Assembly (NCBI RefSeq): GCF_004217335.1
Contig: NZ_SHMP01000008.1
Location: 153,816 to 217,815, forward strand
From: Natrinema hispanicum
GTDB lineage: Archaea; Halobacteriota; Halobacteria; Halobacteriales; Natrialbaceae
Length of the DNA stretch: 64,000 nucleotides
Reading direction: 5' to 3'
Part shown: positions 7,979-16,243 of the stretch, one piece after another
How positions within the stretch are numbered: the first letter of the stretch is position 1
Layout: every line of letters starts with the position of its first letter
Notes under the pieces: model-generated
Seen by the model: the letters and a program-made list of their open reading frames with translations, nothing else
Databases searched by the model: none
What the model was told of the DNA's origin: nothing
Translations under genes and position numbers: made by a program

Positions 7979-8354
7979 AGCAACATATAATTACATTCAA
8001 GCACAATTAAATCCCTACTCACGGCGGTTGATAGATTGTCGTCCTGATCCGTACGAGCCAACAGCGCAACTGAACGTCACTGCAGACCCGATCGCATAGC
8101 TATCATGCAGCTATCATGCAATCGGTGTCTCATACGAACTACTGGAAGTCATTTCCGGCATACCCACATGACAGGCCGCGGGTGCGCCGGGAAACAGTGA
8201 CAGCAGAATCACTCATTTCACTTGTGACGCAGTTGATCACGGTACAGCGCCGTTGAAACACCCAATTTGTGATAGTTCTCAGAAACCGTACTGAATACAC
8301 AGCGCATATACCGCCGTATTCGAGGCGATGGGCGAGTCCGACACCAGAAACGAG
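7979..8354. other. Intergenic region with a tandem repeat
   Basis: No gene was found. AGCTATCATGC occurs twice in tandem (8098-8108 and 8109-8119). TCATGCAATCGG at 8114-8125 and GAAACAGTGACAGCAG at 8191-8206 recur in the same order on the other side of the next gene (8695-8706 and, with one change, 8758-8773). Confidence 0.5.
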
Positions 8355-8678
8355 TTAGTGACCACCAGATGCGAGGTGGAGACCGACGATACCGACGACA
8401 ATTACGCCGATAAACGTAATCCGGGGAAGGCTGGCTGGTTCGTCGAAGAGGAAAATTCCAAGCGAAGCGGTTCCAACGGCTCCAATACCGGTCCAAACCG
8501 CGTACGCCGTGCCGACAGGGAGGTCGTTGACGGCCTGCGCGAGCAGGAGCATACTGATGACAAGGGCGATGGCGGTTCCAAGCGTGGGCACTGGTCTTGA
8601 GAGCCCGTCAGAGTATTGAAGTCCAATTGCCCAGCCGATTTCGAACAATCCCGCGATGATCAGGATGTACCACGACAT
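8355..8678 (-). CDS. sugE: SMR-family guanidinium exporter, SugE/Gdx-like
   Basis: A 107-residue four-helix membrane protein of the small multidrug resistance family. Glu13 in Leu-Phe-Glu-Ile-Gly-Trp-Ala is the proton- and substrate-coupling glutamate. The following Gly-Leu-Gln-Tyr-Ser-Asp-Gly-Leu-Ser-Arg-Pro-Val-Pro-Thr segment is characteristic of the Gdx (SugE) branch, which exports guanidinium in exchange for protons, rather than EmrE/QacE. Gdx works as a dimer in the cytoplasmic membrane. No second SMR gene is adjacent, so a homodimer is likely. No guanidine riboswitch was seen upstream. Partially repeated sequence flanks the gene on both sides. Confidence 0.85.
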   Translation of the reverse strand: MSWYILIIAGLFEIGWAIGLQYSDGLSRPVPTLGTAIALVISMLLLAQAVNDLPVGTAYAVWTGIGAVGTASLGIFLFDEPASLPRITFIGVIVVGIVGLHLASGGH

Positions 8679-8779
8679 TTCACCGCCGATCTACTCATGC
8701 AATCGGGCTATAGGTTCTGCTATCCGCCTGTTTCTGGCAGACTATTGTACGGAACTAGAAACAGTGATAGCAGACCGTC

Positions 8780-9301
8780 TCAGTCGTTTGCCGGCTGGCG
8801 TTGGTCTCCGAAGATCCGCTCTAGATCCTCGTCGTCGTAGTTGACCAGCAGGCGGTCCTCGTCTTTGAACGTCCGCAGCACAATGTTCGTCGTCGAGTTG
8901 TCCACGCCCTCGGTCTGGATGATCTCCTCCATCAGTTTCTGGAGATGCTCGTGATCGCGAACGCGCGATAACACGTAGAACGACATCTCACCGAGCATGA
9001 AGAAGACTCGCTGAACGCCCGAGAGACCGGCAATCTTCTCAGCAACCTCCTCGTACCCGGGACCGTCGTAATCGGCGTTGATCTCGGTGATCGCCGTCAA
9101 TTCGAGGCCGAGTTTCTGGGGGTCGAGTTGGGCTATCTCTCCTTTCACGATGTCCTTCTCCCGATAGTTCTCCATGCGATAGTAAATCGTAGAGGTACTG
9201 ACGTCGAGTTCCTCGCTTAGTTCGTCGACGTCGATATCCCCGTTTTCGTCAAGCCGGCGGAGAATCTGGAAGTCCACCTCGTCGAGCGCTACCTTCGGCA
9301 T
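8780..9301 (-). CDS. Lrp/AsnC family transcriptional regulator
   Basis: A 173-residue feast/famine regulator with an N-terminal winged HTH (Asp-Glu-Val-Asp-Phe-Gln-Ile-Leu-Arg-Arg-Leu, then Leu-Asp-Val-Ser-Thr-Ser-Thr-Ile-Tyr-Tyr-Arg) and a C-terminal RAM-like ligand domain with Gly-Val-Gln-Arg-Val-Phe-Phe-Met-Leu-Gly-Glu. An in-frame ATG seven codons upstream (9322) is possible. ATG at 9301 is preferred because an AT-rich box (ACATATTAAC) lies about 33-42 bases before it, as in leaderless haloarchaeal genes. It lies directly downstream of the catabolic operon on the same strand and is the obvious candidate to sense its substrate. Effector unknown. Confidence 0.85.
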   Translation of the reverse strand: MPKVALDEVDFQILRRLDENGDIDVDELSEELDVSTSTIYYRMENYREKDIVKGEIAQLDPQKLGLELTAITEINADYDGPGYEEVAEKIAGLSGVQRVFFMLGEMSFYVLSRVRDHEHLQKLMEEIIQTEGVDNSTTNIVLRTFKDEDRLLVNYDDEDLERIFGDQRQPAND

Positions 9302-9397
9302 CGATTGGTTGTTGGCATTCATCTCGTTAATATGTTAGGTTCGTTCCGATCGTCGCGGAATTTGATTGGAAGACTCCCAACCGGATCGCGTATACGA

Positions 9398-10186
9398 TCA
9401 CTGTCGGACCGCATCAGCGTCGATCACCGGACGGTCCGTGCGCATCGGGTTCCGTTCATGCTCGGCCGCGACGACGCCGGGATCGAGTGTGACAGCGGCC
9501 TGTCCGGGGCCGGTTCCCAGCTCGACGACCGTCGCCCCATCCGGTTCGATCACCGTGCTGTGTCCACAGAACGTGGTCCCGGCCTCCGTGCCGGCGCGGT
9601 TGCAGCCAATCACGTACGCGCCCTGTTCGACTGCACGCGCGGGCAACAGCGTGTGCCAGTCGCGTTCCATCCGGATCGTCCAGGCGGCGATATTGATCAC
9701 GACGTCACACTCGGCACGCGCAAGCGCCAGACTCGCAGCGGGAAAGTTCAGATCGTAACAGATCTGGATACCGACCCGACCGAACGGTGCGTCGACGACG
9801 GTGTACGCATCACCGGCCGTGTAGTGTGTGGCCTCGTCGTTCCAGAGGTGGCGCTTGTCGTAGCGTGCACGCACAGTACCGTCGGCGTCGAGCCAGACCG
9901 CACAATTGTAGACATCGTCGCCGTCCTGGACAGGCATCCCGAACAGCACCGCGGTCCCAGCGTCGGACGCAGCCGCACTTAGCGCCTCGGTCGTCGGACC
10001 CGGAATGGGTTCCGCGACGTCGTGGAGGTCCTCGAAGACGTGATACCCTGTCGTTGCGAGTTCCGGGAACACGACCAGCTCCGCGTCGGCGGCGGCGATC
10101 GCCTCTGCCATCCGGTCGAGCGTTCCGTCATCTGCCGGGCCGAGCGTGCTGTCGAACTGGACCACACTGGCTGTGAATCGCTTCAT
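9398..10186 (-). CDS. Carbon-nitrogen hydrolase (nitrilase superfamily)
   Basis: A 262-residue single-domain hydrolase with the full Glu-Lys-Cys catalytic triad: Glu42 (Phe-Pro-Glu), Lys111 (Tyr-Asp-Lys-Arg-His-Leu-Trp) and Cys143 (Ile-Cys-Tyr-Asp). The family hydrolyses amides, N-carbamoyl compounds or nitriles to carboxylates and ammonia. The Lys-Arg-His-Leu and Tyr-Asp-Leu-Asn-Phe-Pro segments are typical of the omega-amidase/N-carbamyl-hydrolase group, but the substrate is uncertain. The gene overlaps the upstream enoyl-CoA hydratase by four bases (ATGA), so it is cotranscribed with CoA-ester catabolic genes. Release of an amide nitrogen from the imported compound is inferred. Confidence 0.8.
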   Translation of the reverse strand: MKRFTASVVQFDSTLGPADDGTLDRMAEAIAAADAELVVFPELATTGYHVFEDLHDVAEPIPGPTTEALSAAASDAGTAVLFGMPVQDGDDVYNCAVWLDADGTVRARYDKRHLWNDEATHYTAGDAYTVVDAPFGRVGIQICYDLNFPAASLALARAECDVVINIAAWTIRMERDWHTLLPARAVEQGAYVIGCNRAGTEAGTTFCGHSTVIEPDGATVVELGTGPGQAAVTLDPGVVAAEHERNPMRTDRPVIDADAVRQ

Positions 10187-10980
10187 CGTCCCTCGAACTC
10201 CGGTTCCCGGTCCTCCTGGAAGGCAGCGACCGCCTCCTCGTGGTCAGCCGTCTGTGAACAGATCCGCTGTGCGCGAGTGGCATCCTCGAGTGCGCACTCG
10301 AGGTCCACATCGAAGCTCTCGTTGACGAGCCGCTTGCTCTGGGCAAGTGCGATCGGTGGACGGCCGGCAAGTTGGTCTGCAAATGCTGCGGCCGCGTCGA
10401 GTAGCTCGTCCGCGGGGACCTGTTCGCGTGCGAGGTCCCACTCGACGATTTCCTCACCGGCGAGTTTCCGGCCGGTGAAGATGAGTTCCTTCGCGCGTGC
10501 CTCGCCGATCAGTCGCGGCAAGAGGAACGCACCGCCGTCGCCGGGGACGAACCCGACGTCGATGAACGTCTCACCGATGACGCCCTCGTCGCTGACGATA
10601 CGGAAGTCACAGGCGAGTGCCGTATCACAGCCGGCACCGAGCGCGTAGCCGTTGACCGCCGCGATGACGGCCGTGTCGATTCCGCGGATCGTTCGGACGA
10701 CGTTCTGGAACAGCCCCAATCCCGTCTCGTACTCTGCGAAATCCATCTCCGGGGTCAGGGGCATGTCGTTCAGATCCACGCCGGCACAGAACGCGTCACC
10801 AGCGCCCGTGAGAACGATCGCACGGATCTCGTCTCGCTCGTCTAAGCGCTCGAACGCTTCAACTGCCCCTCGAAGCAGGGGTTCGTTGTACGCGTTCATC
10901 GCATCGGGCCGGTCGTAGGTGACGCGAGCGACGTGGTCGTTGGTCTGTTCGACGTGCAGTGGTGCGTCGATTTCAATCAT
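10183..10980 (-). CDS. Enoyl-CoA hydratase/isomerase family protein
   Basis: A 265-residue crotonase-fold protein. The oxyanion-hole segments are visible: Ala-Phe-Cys-Ala-Gly-Val-Asp-Leu-Asn near residue 65 and Ala-Leu-Gly-Ala-Gly-Cys-Asp near residue 110. The Val-Gly-Phe-Val-Pro-Gly-Asp-Gly-Gly-Ala-Phe-Leu-Leu-Pro-Arg loop resembles the PaaG/PaaB-type isomerases more than classic hydratases, since an acid sits where hydratases have Pro-Gly-Ala-Gly-Gly. ATG at 10980 was chosen over a longer upstream frame because it overlaps the acyl-CoA synthetase stop by only eight bases. It should hydrate or isomerise an enoyl-CoA intermediate of the operon. Confidence 0.85.
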   Translation of the reverse strand: MIEIDAPLHVEQTNDHVARVTYDRPDAMNAYNEPLLRGAVEAFERLDERDEIRAIVLTGAGDAFCAGVDLNDMPLTPEMDFAEYETGLGLFQNVVRTIRGIDTAVIAAVNGYALGAGCDTALACDFRIVSDEGVIGETFIDVGFVPGDGGAFLLPRLIGEARAKELIFTGRKLAGEEIVEWDLAREQVPADELLDAAAAFADQLAGRPPIALAQSKRLVNESFDVDLECALEDATRAQRICSQTADHEEAVAAFQEDREPEFEGR

Positions 10981-13165
10981 CGGTCGTACCTCGCGAAATG
11001 GGTGCTTCGCCGTCGACTCGGGCAGTGCCATCCGACTCGAGCGTAATCGCGGCATCGACGACTTCGACGCCATCGTCGGTAGCGAAGACTGGATTTAGGT
11101 CCAGTTCGGACACCGACGGATTGGCTTCGACGAATTCGGAGACTGCGACCAGCAGGTCGACGACCGCGTCGCGGTCTACGGGTTGGTTCCCGCGTGCGCC
11201 GTCGAGCAACTCTTGAGCGTCGATATCCTCGAGCAGCCATCGAGCGTCGGTTTCGGTAAGCGGCAGTGCCCGGAACGCGACGTCTTCCAGTACCTCGACG
11301 AAGACACCGCCGAGGCCACACATGACCACGGGGCCGAATTGGTCGTCGTCGACGACGCCGACGATGAGTTCGACGCCAGCGTCGGCCATCGGTGAGACGA
11401 GCACGCCGTCTATCTGTGCGCCGGGATCGTAGTCGCGGGCCGCCGCGAGCAGGTCGTCGTAGGTGTCGCTGGCCGCCTCAGTTGACACCTCGAGTGCGAC
11501 GCCGCCAGCCTCCGACTTGTGGACGATGTCGGGCGAGACGATCTTCATTGCGACCGGCCCGTCGACTGACGCTGCGGCGTCCCGTGCGTCGCCCGAGCTC
11601 GTCGCGAGTTCGAACGGCGTGATCGGGAGATCGGCCTCCAACAGCGCTTGCTTGGACTCGAACTCCGAGAGCTGCGTCCGACCGCTGGCGAGCGCATCGC
11701 TGATCGTCTCGGCCGTGTCAGTCGTCCCGGTAAGCCGGAAGTCGCTGCTCTCGGTGGCGGCTGCGACGCGCTCGCCGTACGTTGCCATGGCCTCGAGGCT
11801 CGCTGTCGCGACATCGAGCGATTCGACGACCGGAATCCCGTTTTCACGCAGGACTGCGTGCGGGTCCGTGTCGAATCCTTCGTAGGCGCTTTGGACGACG
11901 AGCGGTTTCTCGTGTTCGGCCGCGAGGTCGGCCAGATCGTCTGCCGCCTCGATCTCGACATCGGTGTACTGTTCGGCAAAGCGGATGCCATAGCCCCCGA
12001 AGAGGCCGGAAAGCATGAGCGCGTCCACGTTCGGATCGGCGATGATGGCTTCCGCGCAGTCGACGAACACGGACTGATCCTCGTCCGTGCCGCCTGCAAC
12101 GTCCACTGGATTGACGACGCTGGCCGCGTCCGGGAGGACGTCTTGGAGTTTGTCCTGTGCCTCATCCGTGAGTTGCGGGATGGCAAGTCCGCGTTCGGCG
12201 AGGGCGTCCGCTGCGAGCGTGGCATGGCCGCCGCCGTCCGCAAGGATCGCGACATTCTCGCCGTCGGCGCTGGGAAGCGACGAGAGTGCGTTCGCGACCG
12301 ACAGGAGTTCGTCCGAGCGCTCGACGCTGACGACGCCCGCCTGTTCGAGAACAGCATCGGTCACCGCGGCGTCGCCGGCCAGCGATCCGGTGTGCGAGGA
12401 GGCCGAGCGCTTGCCGACGTCAGACCGCCCGCTTTTCAGGACAACGATCGGCGTGTCCGTGGTTACGTCGCGGGCCTGCTCGAGGAAGGCCCGGCCGTCG
12501 CTCATGCCCTCGACGTAGCAGACGATCGCATCGGTTTCGGGGTCGTCGTCGAAGAAAGGCAGGTATTCGTGGAACTGGAGATCGGCCTCGTTCCCGACGC
12601 CGACGTAGTGGCTGAAGCCGACGCCCTCTCGGGTGGCGGCCTCGGTGAACAGCGAGATCGCCATGTTCCCGCTCTGACAGAGCAGCGCGAGGTTTCCCTC
12701 GGGGACCGTGTCCGCGCCGACGAGGTTCAGGCCCTGGTGGACGTTGATCATCCCGGAGGTGTTCGGACCGATCAGTCTGACCCCGTGCTCGCGCGCGAGA
12801 GAGACGATCTCATCTTCGAGTTGCTGGCCGTCTTCGCCGGCTTCTCCGAATCCGACGGCGATGACTACCGCGCCCGCCAAATCGGTGTCCGCACAGTCCT
12901 CGAGGATCTGCGGGACGACCGGTGCCGGGGTAACGATGAGCGCGAGGTCGACGCGGCCAGGGATTGCGGAGACGGTCGGGTAGACCTCGAGGCCACGGAT
13001 CTCGTCAGCGGAGGGGTTGACCGGATATATCTCGCCCTCGTAACCGCCTTCCTGAAGCGTCTCAATGGCTTGATAGCCCCGTTTCGTCTCGTCGGTGGAC
13101 GCGCCGACGATGGCGACCGAGTCGGGGTCCATAATTCGGTCGATGTCAGTCGAACAGTCCGACAC
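10973..13165 (-). CDS. ADP-forming acetyl/acyl-CoA synthetase, fused alpha-beta
   Basis: A 730-residue NDP-forming acyl-CoA synthetase. The N-terminal CoA-binding Rossmann domain begins Asp-Pro-Asp-Ser-Val-Ala-Ile-Val-Gly-Ala-Ser. The succinyl-CoA-ligase-like domain carries the phosphorylated His258 in Ser-Ser-His-Thr-Gly-Ser-Leu-Ala-Gly. A C-terminal ATP-grasp domain follows from about residue 505 (Lys-Ile-Val-Ser-Pro-Asp-Ile-Val-His-Lys-Ser-Glu). It interconverts acyl-CoA, ADP and phosphate with acid, CoA and ATP, and in archaea is often the energy-conserving last step of acid catabolism. The GTG start at 13165 is used; ATG at 13132 is an alternative. It lies 2 bases after one hydratase gene and overlaps the next. 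Confidence 0.9.
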   Translation of the reverse strand: MSDCSTDIDRIMDPDSVAIVGASTDETKRGYQAIETLQEGGYEGEIYPVNPSADEIRGLEVYPTVSAIPGRVDLALIVTPAPVVPQILEDCADTDLAGAVVIAVGFGEAGEDGQQLEDEIVSLAREHGVRLIGPNTSGMINVHQGLNLVGADTVPEGNLALLCQSGNMAISLFTEAATREGVGFSHYVGVGNEADLQFHEYLPFFDDDPETDAIVCYVEGMSDGRAFLEQARDVTTDTPIVVLKSGRSDVGKRSASSHTGSLAGDAAVTDAVLEQAGVVSVERSDELLSVANALSSLPSADGENVAILADGGGHATLAADALAERGLAIPQLTDEAQDKLQDVLPDAASVVNPVDVAGGTDEDQSVFVDCAEAIIADPNVDALMLSGLFGGYGIRFAEQYTDVEIEAADDLADLAAEHEKPLVVQSAYEGFDTDPHAVLRENGIPVVESLDVATASLEAMATYGERVAAATESSDFRLTGTTDTAETISDALASGRTQLSEFESKQALLEADLPITPFELATSSGDARDAAASVDGPVAMKIVSPDIVHKSEAGGVALEVSTEAASDTYDDLLAAARDYDPGAQIDGVLVSPMADAGVELIVGVVDDDQFGPVVMCGLGGVFVEVLEDVAFRALPLTETDARWLLEDIDAQELLDGARGNQPVDRDAVVDLLVAVSEFVEANPSVSELDLNPVFATDDGVEVVDAAITLESDGTARVDGEAPISRGTTDD

Positions 13166-13167
13166 AG

Positions 13168-13968
13168 TTAGACCCCCTCGAACGACGGCTCGCGGTCCTC
13201 GGCGAACGCGTCGACACCCTCTTGCCAGTCGTCGGTTGCCATACAGGCCAGTAGCGCTTCGGCCTCGGCTGTCAGCATGTCGTCACGCGTTGCCTGGCCG
13301 ACACGCCCGAACTGTTCTTTGGCGAACTCCATCGGAATCGGGGCGTTCCCCGCAAGATCCTCGGCCAATTCGTCGACGGCGTCCTCGAGTTCCCCGTCGG
13401 GGTGTGCGCTCGTCACGACGCCTTCGTCGGCTGCTTCTACACCGGTCAGCGACGCCGCCGAGAGGACGAGTTCCTTCGCACGGGCCTGTCCGACGCGCGC
13501 AGCTAACGTGTAGGAGACACCGCCGCCGATGTACGTTCCGATCGACACTTCCGGGAATCGGATCTCCGCGTCCTCGCCCATGAGCACGAAATCAGCACTC
13601 AGTGCGAGTTCAGCACCCGCACCGATAGCGTATCCCTGAACCTTCGCGATCACCGGTTGCGGGTGCGTCTGGACTGCTTTGGCGGCCTCCTGTGCCTGCC
13701 AGACGTATTCACGGCGTTCCTTCTGGGTGCGCTCGGCCTCGTCGTGGTTCTCCATGTCCGCACCCACACAGAAGGCCCGCCCTTCACCCTCGAGGACGAC
13801 GACGCGCGCATCGTCGTCGGCTGCTCGCTCGAGGCCGTCGCAGATTCCCTCGTATAACGCAGGCGTCACTGCGTTGAGACTATCGGGTCGATTCAGCCGG
13901 ACGCGTGCGACGTCCCCATCACGTTCATACCGCGTTGGTTCCTCCGCCACCGTGTCTGTGGTAGTCAT
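13168..13968 (-). CDS. Enoyl-CoA hydratase/isomerase family protein
   Basis: A 266-residue crotonase-fold protein, a second and distinct paralogue in the operon. It has the oxyanion-hole elements Ala-Phe-Cys-Val-Gly-Ala-Asp-Met and Ala-Ile-Gly-Ala-Gly-Ala-Glu-Leu-Ala-Leu. The active-site loop (Ser-Ile-Gly-Thr-Tyr-Ile-Gly-Gly-Gly-Val-Ser-Tyr) is unusual for a standard hydratase. ATG at 13968 is preferred over longer starts that run into the AT-rich divergent promoter region. It is the first gene of the minus-strand catabolic operon and faces the Pot-type transporter operon, which suggests the transporter feeds this pathway. Confidence 0.85.
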   Translation of the reverse strand: MTTTDTVAEEPTRYERDGDVARVRLNRPDSLNAVTPALYEGICDGLERAADDDARVVVLEGEGRAFCVGADMENHDEAERTQKERREYVWQAQEAAKAVQTHPQPVIAKVQGYAIGAGAELALSADFVLMGEDAEIRFPEVSIGTYIGGGVSYTLAARVGQARAKELVLSAASLTGVEAADEGVVTSAHPDGELEDAVDELAEDLAGNAPIPMEFAKEQFGRVGQATRDDMLTAEAEALLACMATDDWQEGVDAFAEDREPSFEGV

Positions 13969-14116
13969 GGTCAATCGACTACGTAGACACATATCAGTTA
14001 TACACATAAATCTTTGCTCGCTCCTAATTATAGGGATCAAATTCAGAATTCTCACAAAATAATGGTACTTTTCTGGGAAAGACTATTATACTATTGTGTA
14101 ATAGAAACTCACGGCA
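13969..14116. promoter_or_regulatory. Divergent promoter region, catabolic operon and potD
   Basis: An AT-rich spacer of 148 bases. TATTATA at 14084-14090 lies 27-33 bases before the potD ATG, the distance expected for a leaderless haloarchaeal transcript. A second AT-rich box (TATACACATAAAT on the plus strand near 14001-14013) is suitably placed for the minus-strand operon. No clear symmetric operator was identified. Confidence 0.5.
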
Positions 14117-15193
14117 ATGACACACAAAGGCATGGCGGATCGACGGGACGTACTGGCAACAGCAGGTGTTGGGACACTGACGGCACTCGCGGGCTGTGCA
14201 TCGGTGCTCAGTGGCAGTTCGGGCAGCAAACTTCGGTTCCTCGGGTTCGGTGGGAACACACAGGAGACCCAGATGTCCGTGTTCGACAGCTGGGATTCGG
14301 AGATGACCGTCGAGGGGACGTCGGCTGGCGGAACGACGGAGATGATCTCGCTGATCAAGCAAAACCCTGGCTCGTTCGACGTCGTCGCGCTCAACGACAC
14401 CGGGATGGCACGCGCCCAGCAGGAAGACATCCTCGAGCCGATCGATCTCTCGCAGGTTCCGAACTACGAGAAGAATATCAAGGAGTCGGCGCGGACGCTG
14501 TCGTTCAACATGAACGGCGAGGACACCATGGGTCTCATCCGCGAGAACGGCGCGACGGGCTTTGCCTACAATACGGACAAGGTCGACGGCGAACTCACGT
14601 CATGGGACGCACTTCTTGACCCCGCATACGAGGGGAAAGTATCGCTCATCGATCGAACGATCGACCGGCTCTCGAACGCGGCGGCCGCAGCGGGACTCAA
14701 TATCAATGAGGTCCCAGATGACGAAGACAAAACGGACACGATGTTCCAGCGGGCGCGTGAGGAGAATGGAAACGTCTTCGCCTACTGGGGCGACGGCGCG
14801 ACGTCAATTCGCTACCTCCGACAAGAGAACGCCTGGATCTGTGAGGCATGGGGCGGCCGCGTGCTCGCACTGCAGAACGAGGGCTACGACAACATTGAGT
14901 ACGTCATCCCAGAGGAGGGTGCGATGGGGTGGTCCGACAACCTCGCGCTCGTCAAAGGATCGGAAAACAAAGAGGCTGCCCACGAGTTGCTCAATCATAC
15001 CTACCAGCGAGAGAACCTCCTGTCTCTCTCAGAGGGTATGAATTACACCGTTCAGGTCAAGAACCCGCCGAGTTCGATGCAGGAACTCCCCGATTACGCG
15101 CCTGCGGAGGATCTGGCCTTCCGCGACTGGGATGCGGTACTGCCGAAAGAAGACGAGTGGACCCAGCGACTCGACAGCATCAAACAGAACTAA
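14117..15193 (+). CDS. potD: Spermidine/putrescine-type ABC transporter substrate-binding lipoprotein
   Basis: A 358-residue extracellular binding protein with a twin-arginine motif (Ala-Asp-Arg-Arg-Asp-Val-Leu) and lipobox Leu-Ala-Gly-Cys27. The body matches PotD-like proteins: Gly-Gly-Thr-Thr-Glu-Met-Ile near residue 72, Gly-Ala-Thr-Gly-Phe-Ala-Tyr-Asn-Thr-Asp-Lys, and Glu-Glu-Gly-Ala-Met-Gly-Trp-Ser-Asp-Asn near the C-terminus. It heads a four-gene operon with tight spacing. The class also binds betaines, gamma-aminobutyrate, aminoethylphosphonate and related cations, so spermidine is only the family label. An amine or amide substrate feeding the divergent operon is inferred. Confidence 0.85.
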   Translation: MTHKGMADRRDVLATAGVGTLTALAGCASVLSGSSGSKLRFLGFGGNTQETQMSVFDSWDSEMTVEGTSAGGTTEMISLIKQNPGSFDVVALNDTGMARAQQEDILEPIDLSQVPNYEKNIKESARTLSFNMNGEDTMGLIRENGATGFAYNTDKVDGELTSWDALLDPAYEGKVSLIDRTIDRLSNAAAAAGLNINEVPDDEDKTDTMFQRAREENGNVFAYWGDGATSIRYLRQENAWICEAWGGRVLALQNEGYDNIEYVIPEEGAMGWSDNLALVKGSENKEAAHELLNHTYQRENLLSLSEGMNYTVQVKNPPSSMQELPDYAPAEDLAFRDWDAVLPKEDEWTQRLDSIKQN

Positions 15194-15199
15194 CCGCCA

Positions 15200-16243
15200 A
15201 TGCTCGAAGTAGATACCTTCACGAAGTACTACGGGGAGCTCTGCGCCGTCGAGGATCTCTCCTTCCGAATCGAGGAAGGGGAGTTCGTCACGTTGCTCGG
15301 CCCCTCCGGCTGTGGGAAGTCGACGACGTTACACGCGATCGCTGGTCTCGTCGAACCGACCGATGGGCGCATCCGCCTGCGCGGGACGGACGTGACGGAC
15401 CTCCCACCCGAGAAGCGCAACATCGGGATGGCGTTCCAATCGACGGCGCTGTTTCCTCACATGACCGTCCGGGAAAACATCGCCTACGGGCTGAAGATGC
15501 ATGGCTACTCCGCGGCCGACGTCGAAGACCGCGTCGAGGAGTCACTCGAGCTCGTCGATATGCCCGACCACGGCGATCACAAGCCGGGCGAACTCTCCGG
15601 TGGGCAACAACAGCGCGTCTCGCTGGCTCGCTCGCTCGCCTACGAACCAGACATCCTCCTGCTCGACGAACCCCTCACGGGGCTCGATCGAGTCCTTCGT
15701 GAAGAGATGCGCGGCTGGCTCAATCGCATCCAACGCGAGGTCAACGTCACGACGCTGTACGTCACCCACGACCAGGAGGATGCGCTGTCGATGTCGGACA
15801 AGGTCGTCGTCCTCAACGACGGCCAGGCCCAGCAGATCGACAGCCCTGAGCGGATCTACGAGTCGCCAGCTAATCCGTTCGTCGCGGAGTTCGTCGGCAA
15901 ATCGACACAGTTCAACGGCACCGTCACCCACGAGAACGGGCAGGCCGTCGTCTACAACGACGAAAAACGGATCACGCTCCCCGACTCGAGCATCGACGAC
16001 GACCAGTCCGTCTCGCTGTACGTCCGGCCGGAAGACATCGAGGTGAGCCCGGAGCCGACGGGGGCCGAAAACGAGTTCTGCGGGATCGTAACCGATATCG
16101 CGAACCTCGGGAACCGCGCGGAACTCTCGGCCACACTCGAAGATGGCTCGACGGCGCTTGCACACACCACGCGGTTTCCGGATATCGATGTCGACGACGA
16201 TATCTTCCTCAGATTCCCAGCCGAGCGGGTGATCGTCCTATGA
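15200..16243 (+). CDS. potA: Spermidine/putrescine-type ABC transporter ATPase
   Basis: A 347-residue ABC ATPase with Walker A Gly-Pro-Ser-Gly-Cys-Gly-Lys-Ser-Thr (about residues 33-41), signature Leu-Ser-Gly-Gly-Gln-Gln-Gln-Arg, Walker B Leu-Leu-Leu-Leu-Asp-Glu-Pro, and a C-terminal TOBE-type domain (about 245-347). It powers import by the PotB/PotC pair encoded next. The gene starts 6 bases after potD and overlaps potB by four bases (ATGA), so translation is coupled. Members of this class sense substrate through the C-terminal domain; whether that holds here is unknown. Confidence 0.88.
   Translation: MLEVDTFTKYYGELCAVEDLSFRIEEGEFVTLLGPSGCGKSTTLHAIAGLVEPTDGRIRLRGTDVTDLPPEKRNIGMAFQSTALFPHMTVRENIAYGLKMHGYSAADVEDRVEESLELVDMPDHGDHKPGELSGGQQQRVSLARSLAYEPDILLLDEPLTGLDRVLREEMRGWLNRIQREVNVTTLYVTHDQEDALSMSDKVVVLNDGQAQQIDSPERIYESPANPFVAEFVGKSTQFNGTVTHENGQAVVYNDEKRITLPDSSIDDDQSVSLYVRPEDIEVSPEPTGAENEFCGIVTDIANLGNRAELSATLEDGSTALAHTTRFPDIDVDDDIFLRFPAERVIVL

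Noticed and set aside
11648..13171. A 507-residue plus-strand open frame
   Set aside because: Antisense of the ADP-forming acyl-CoA synthetase.
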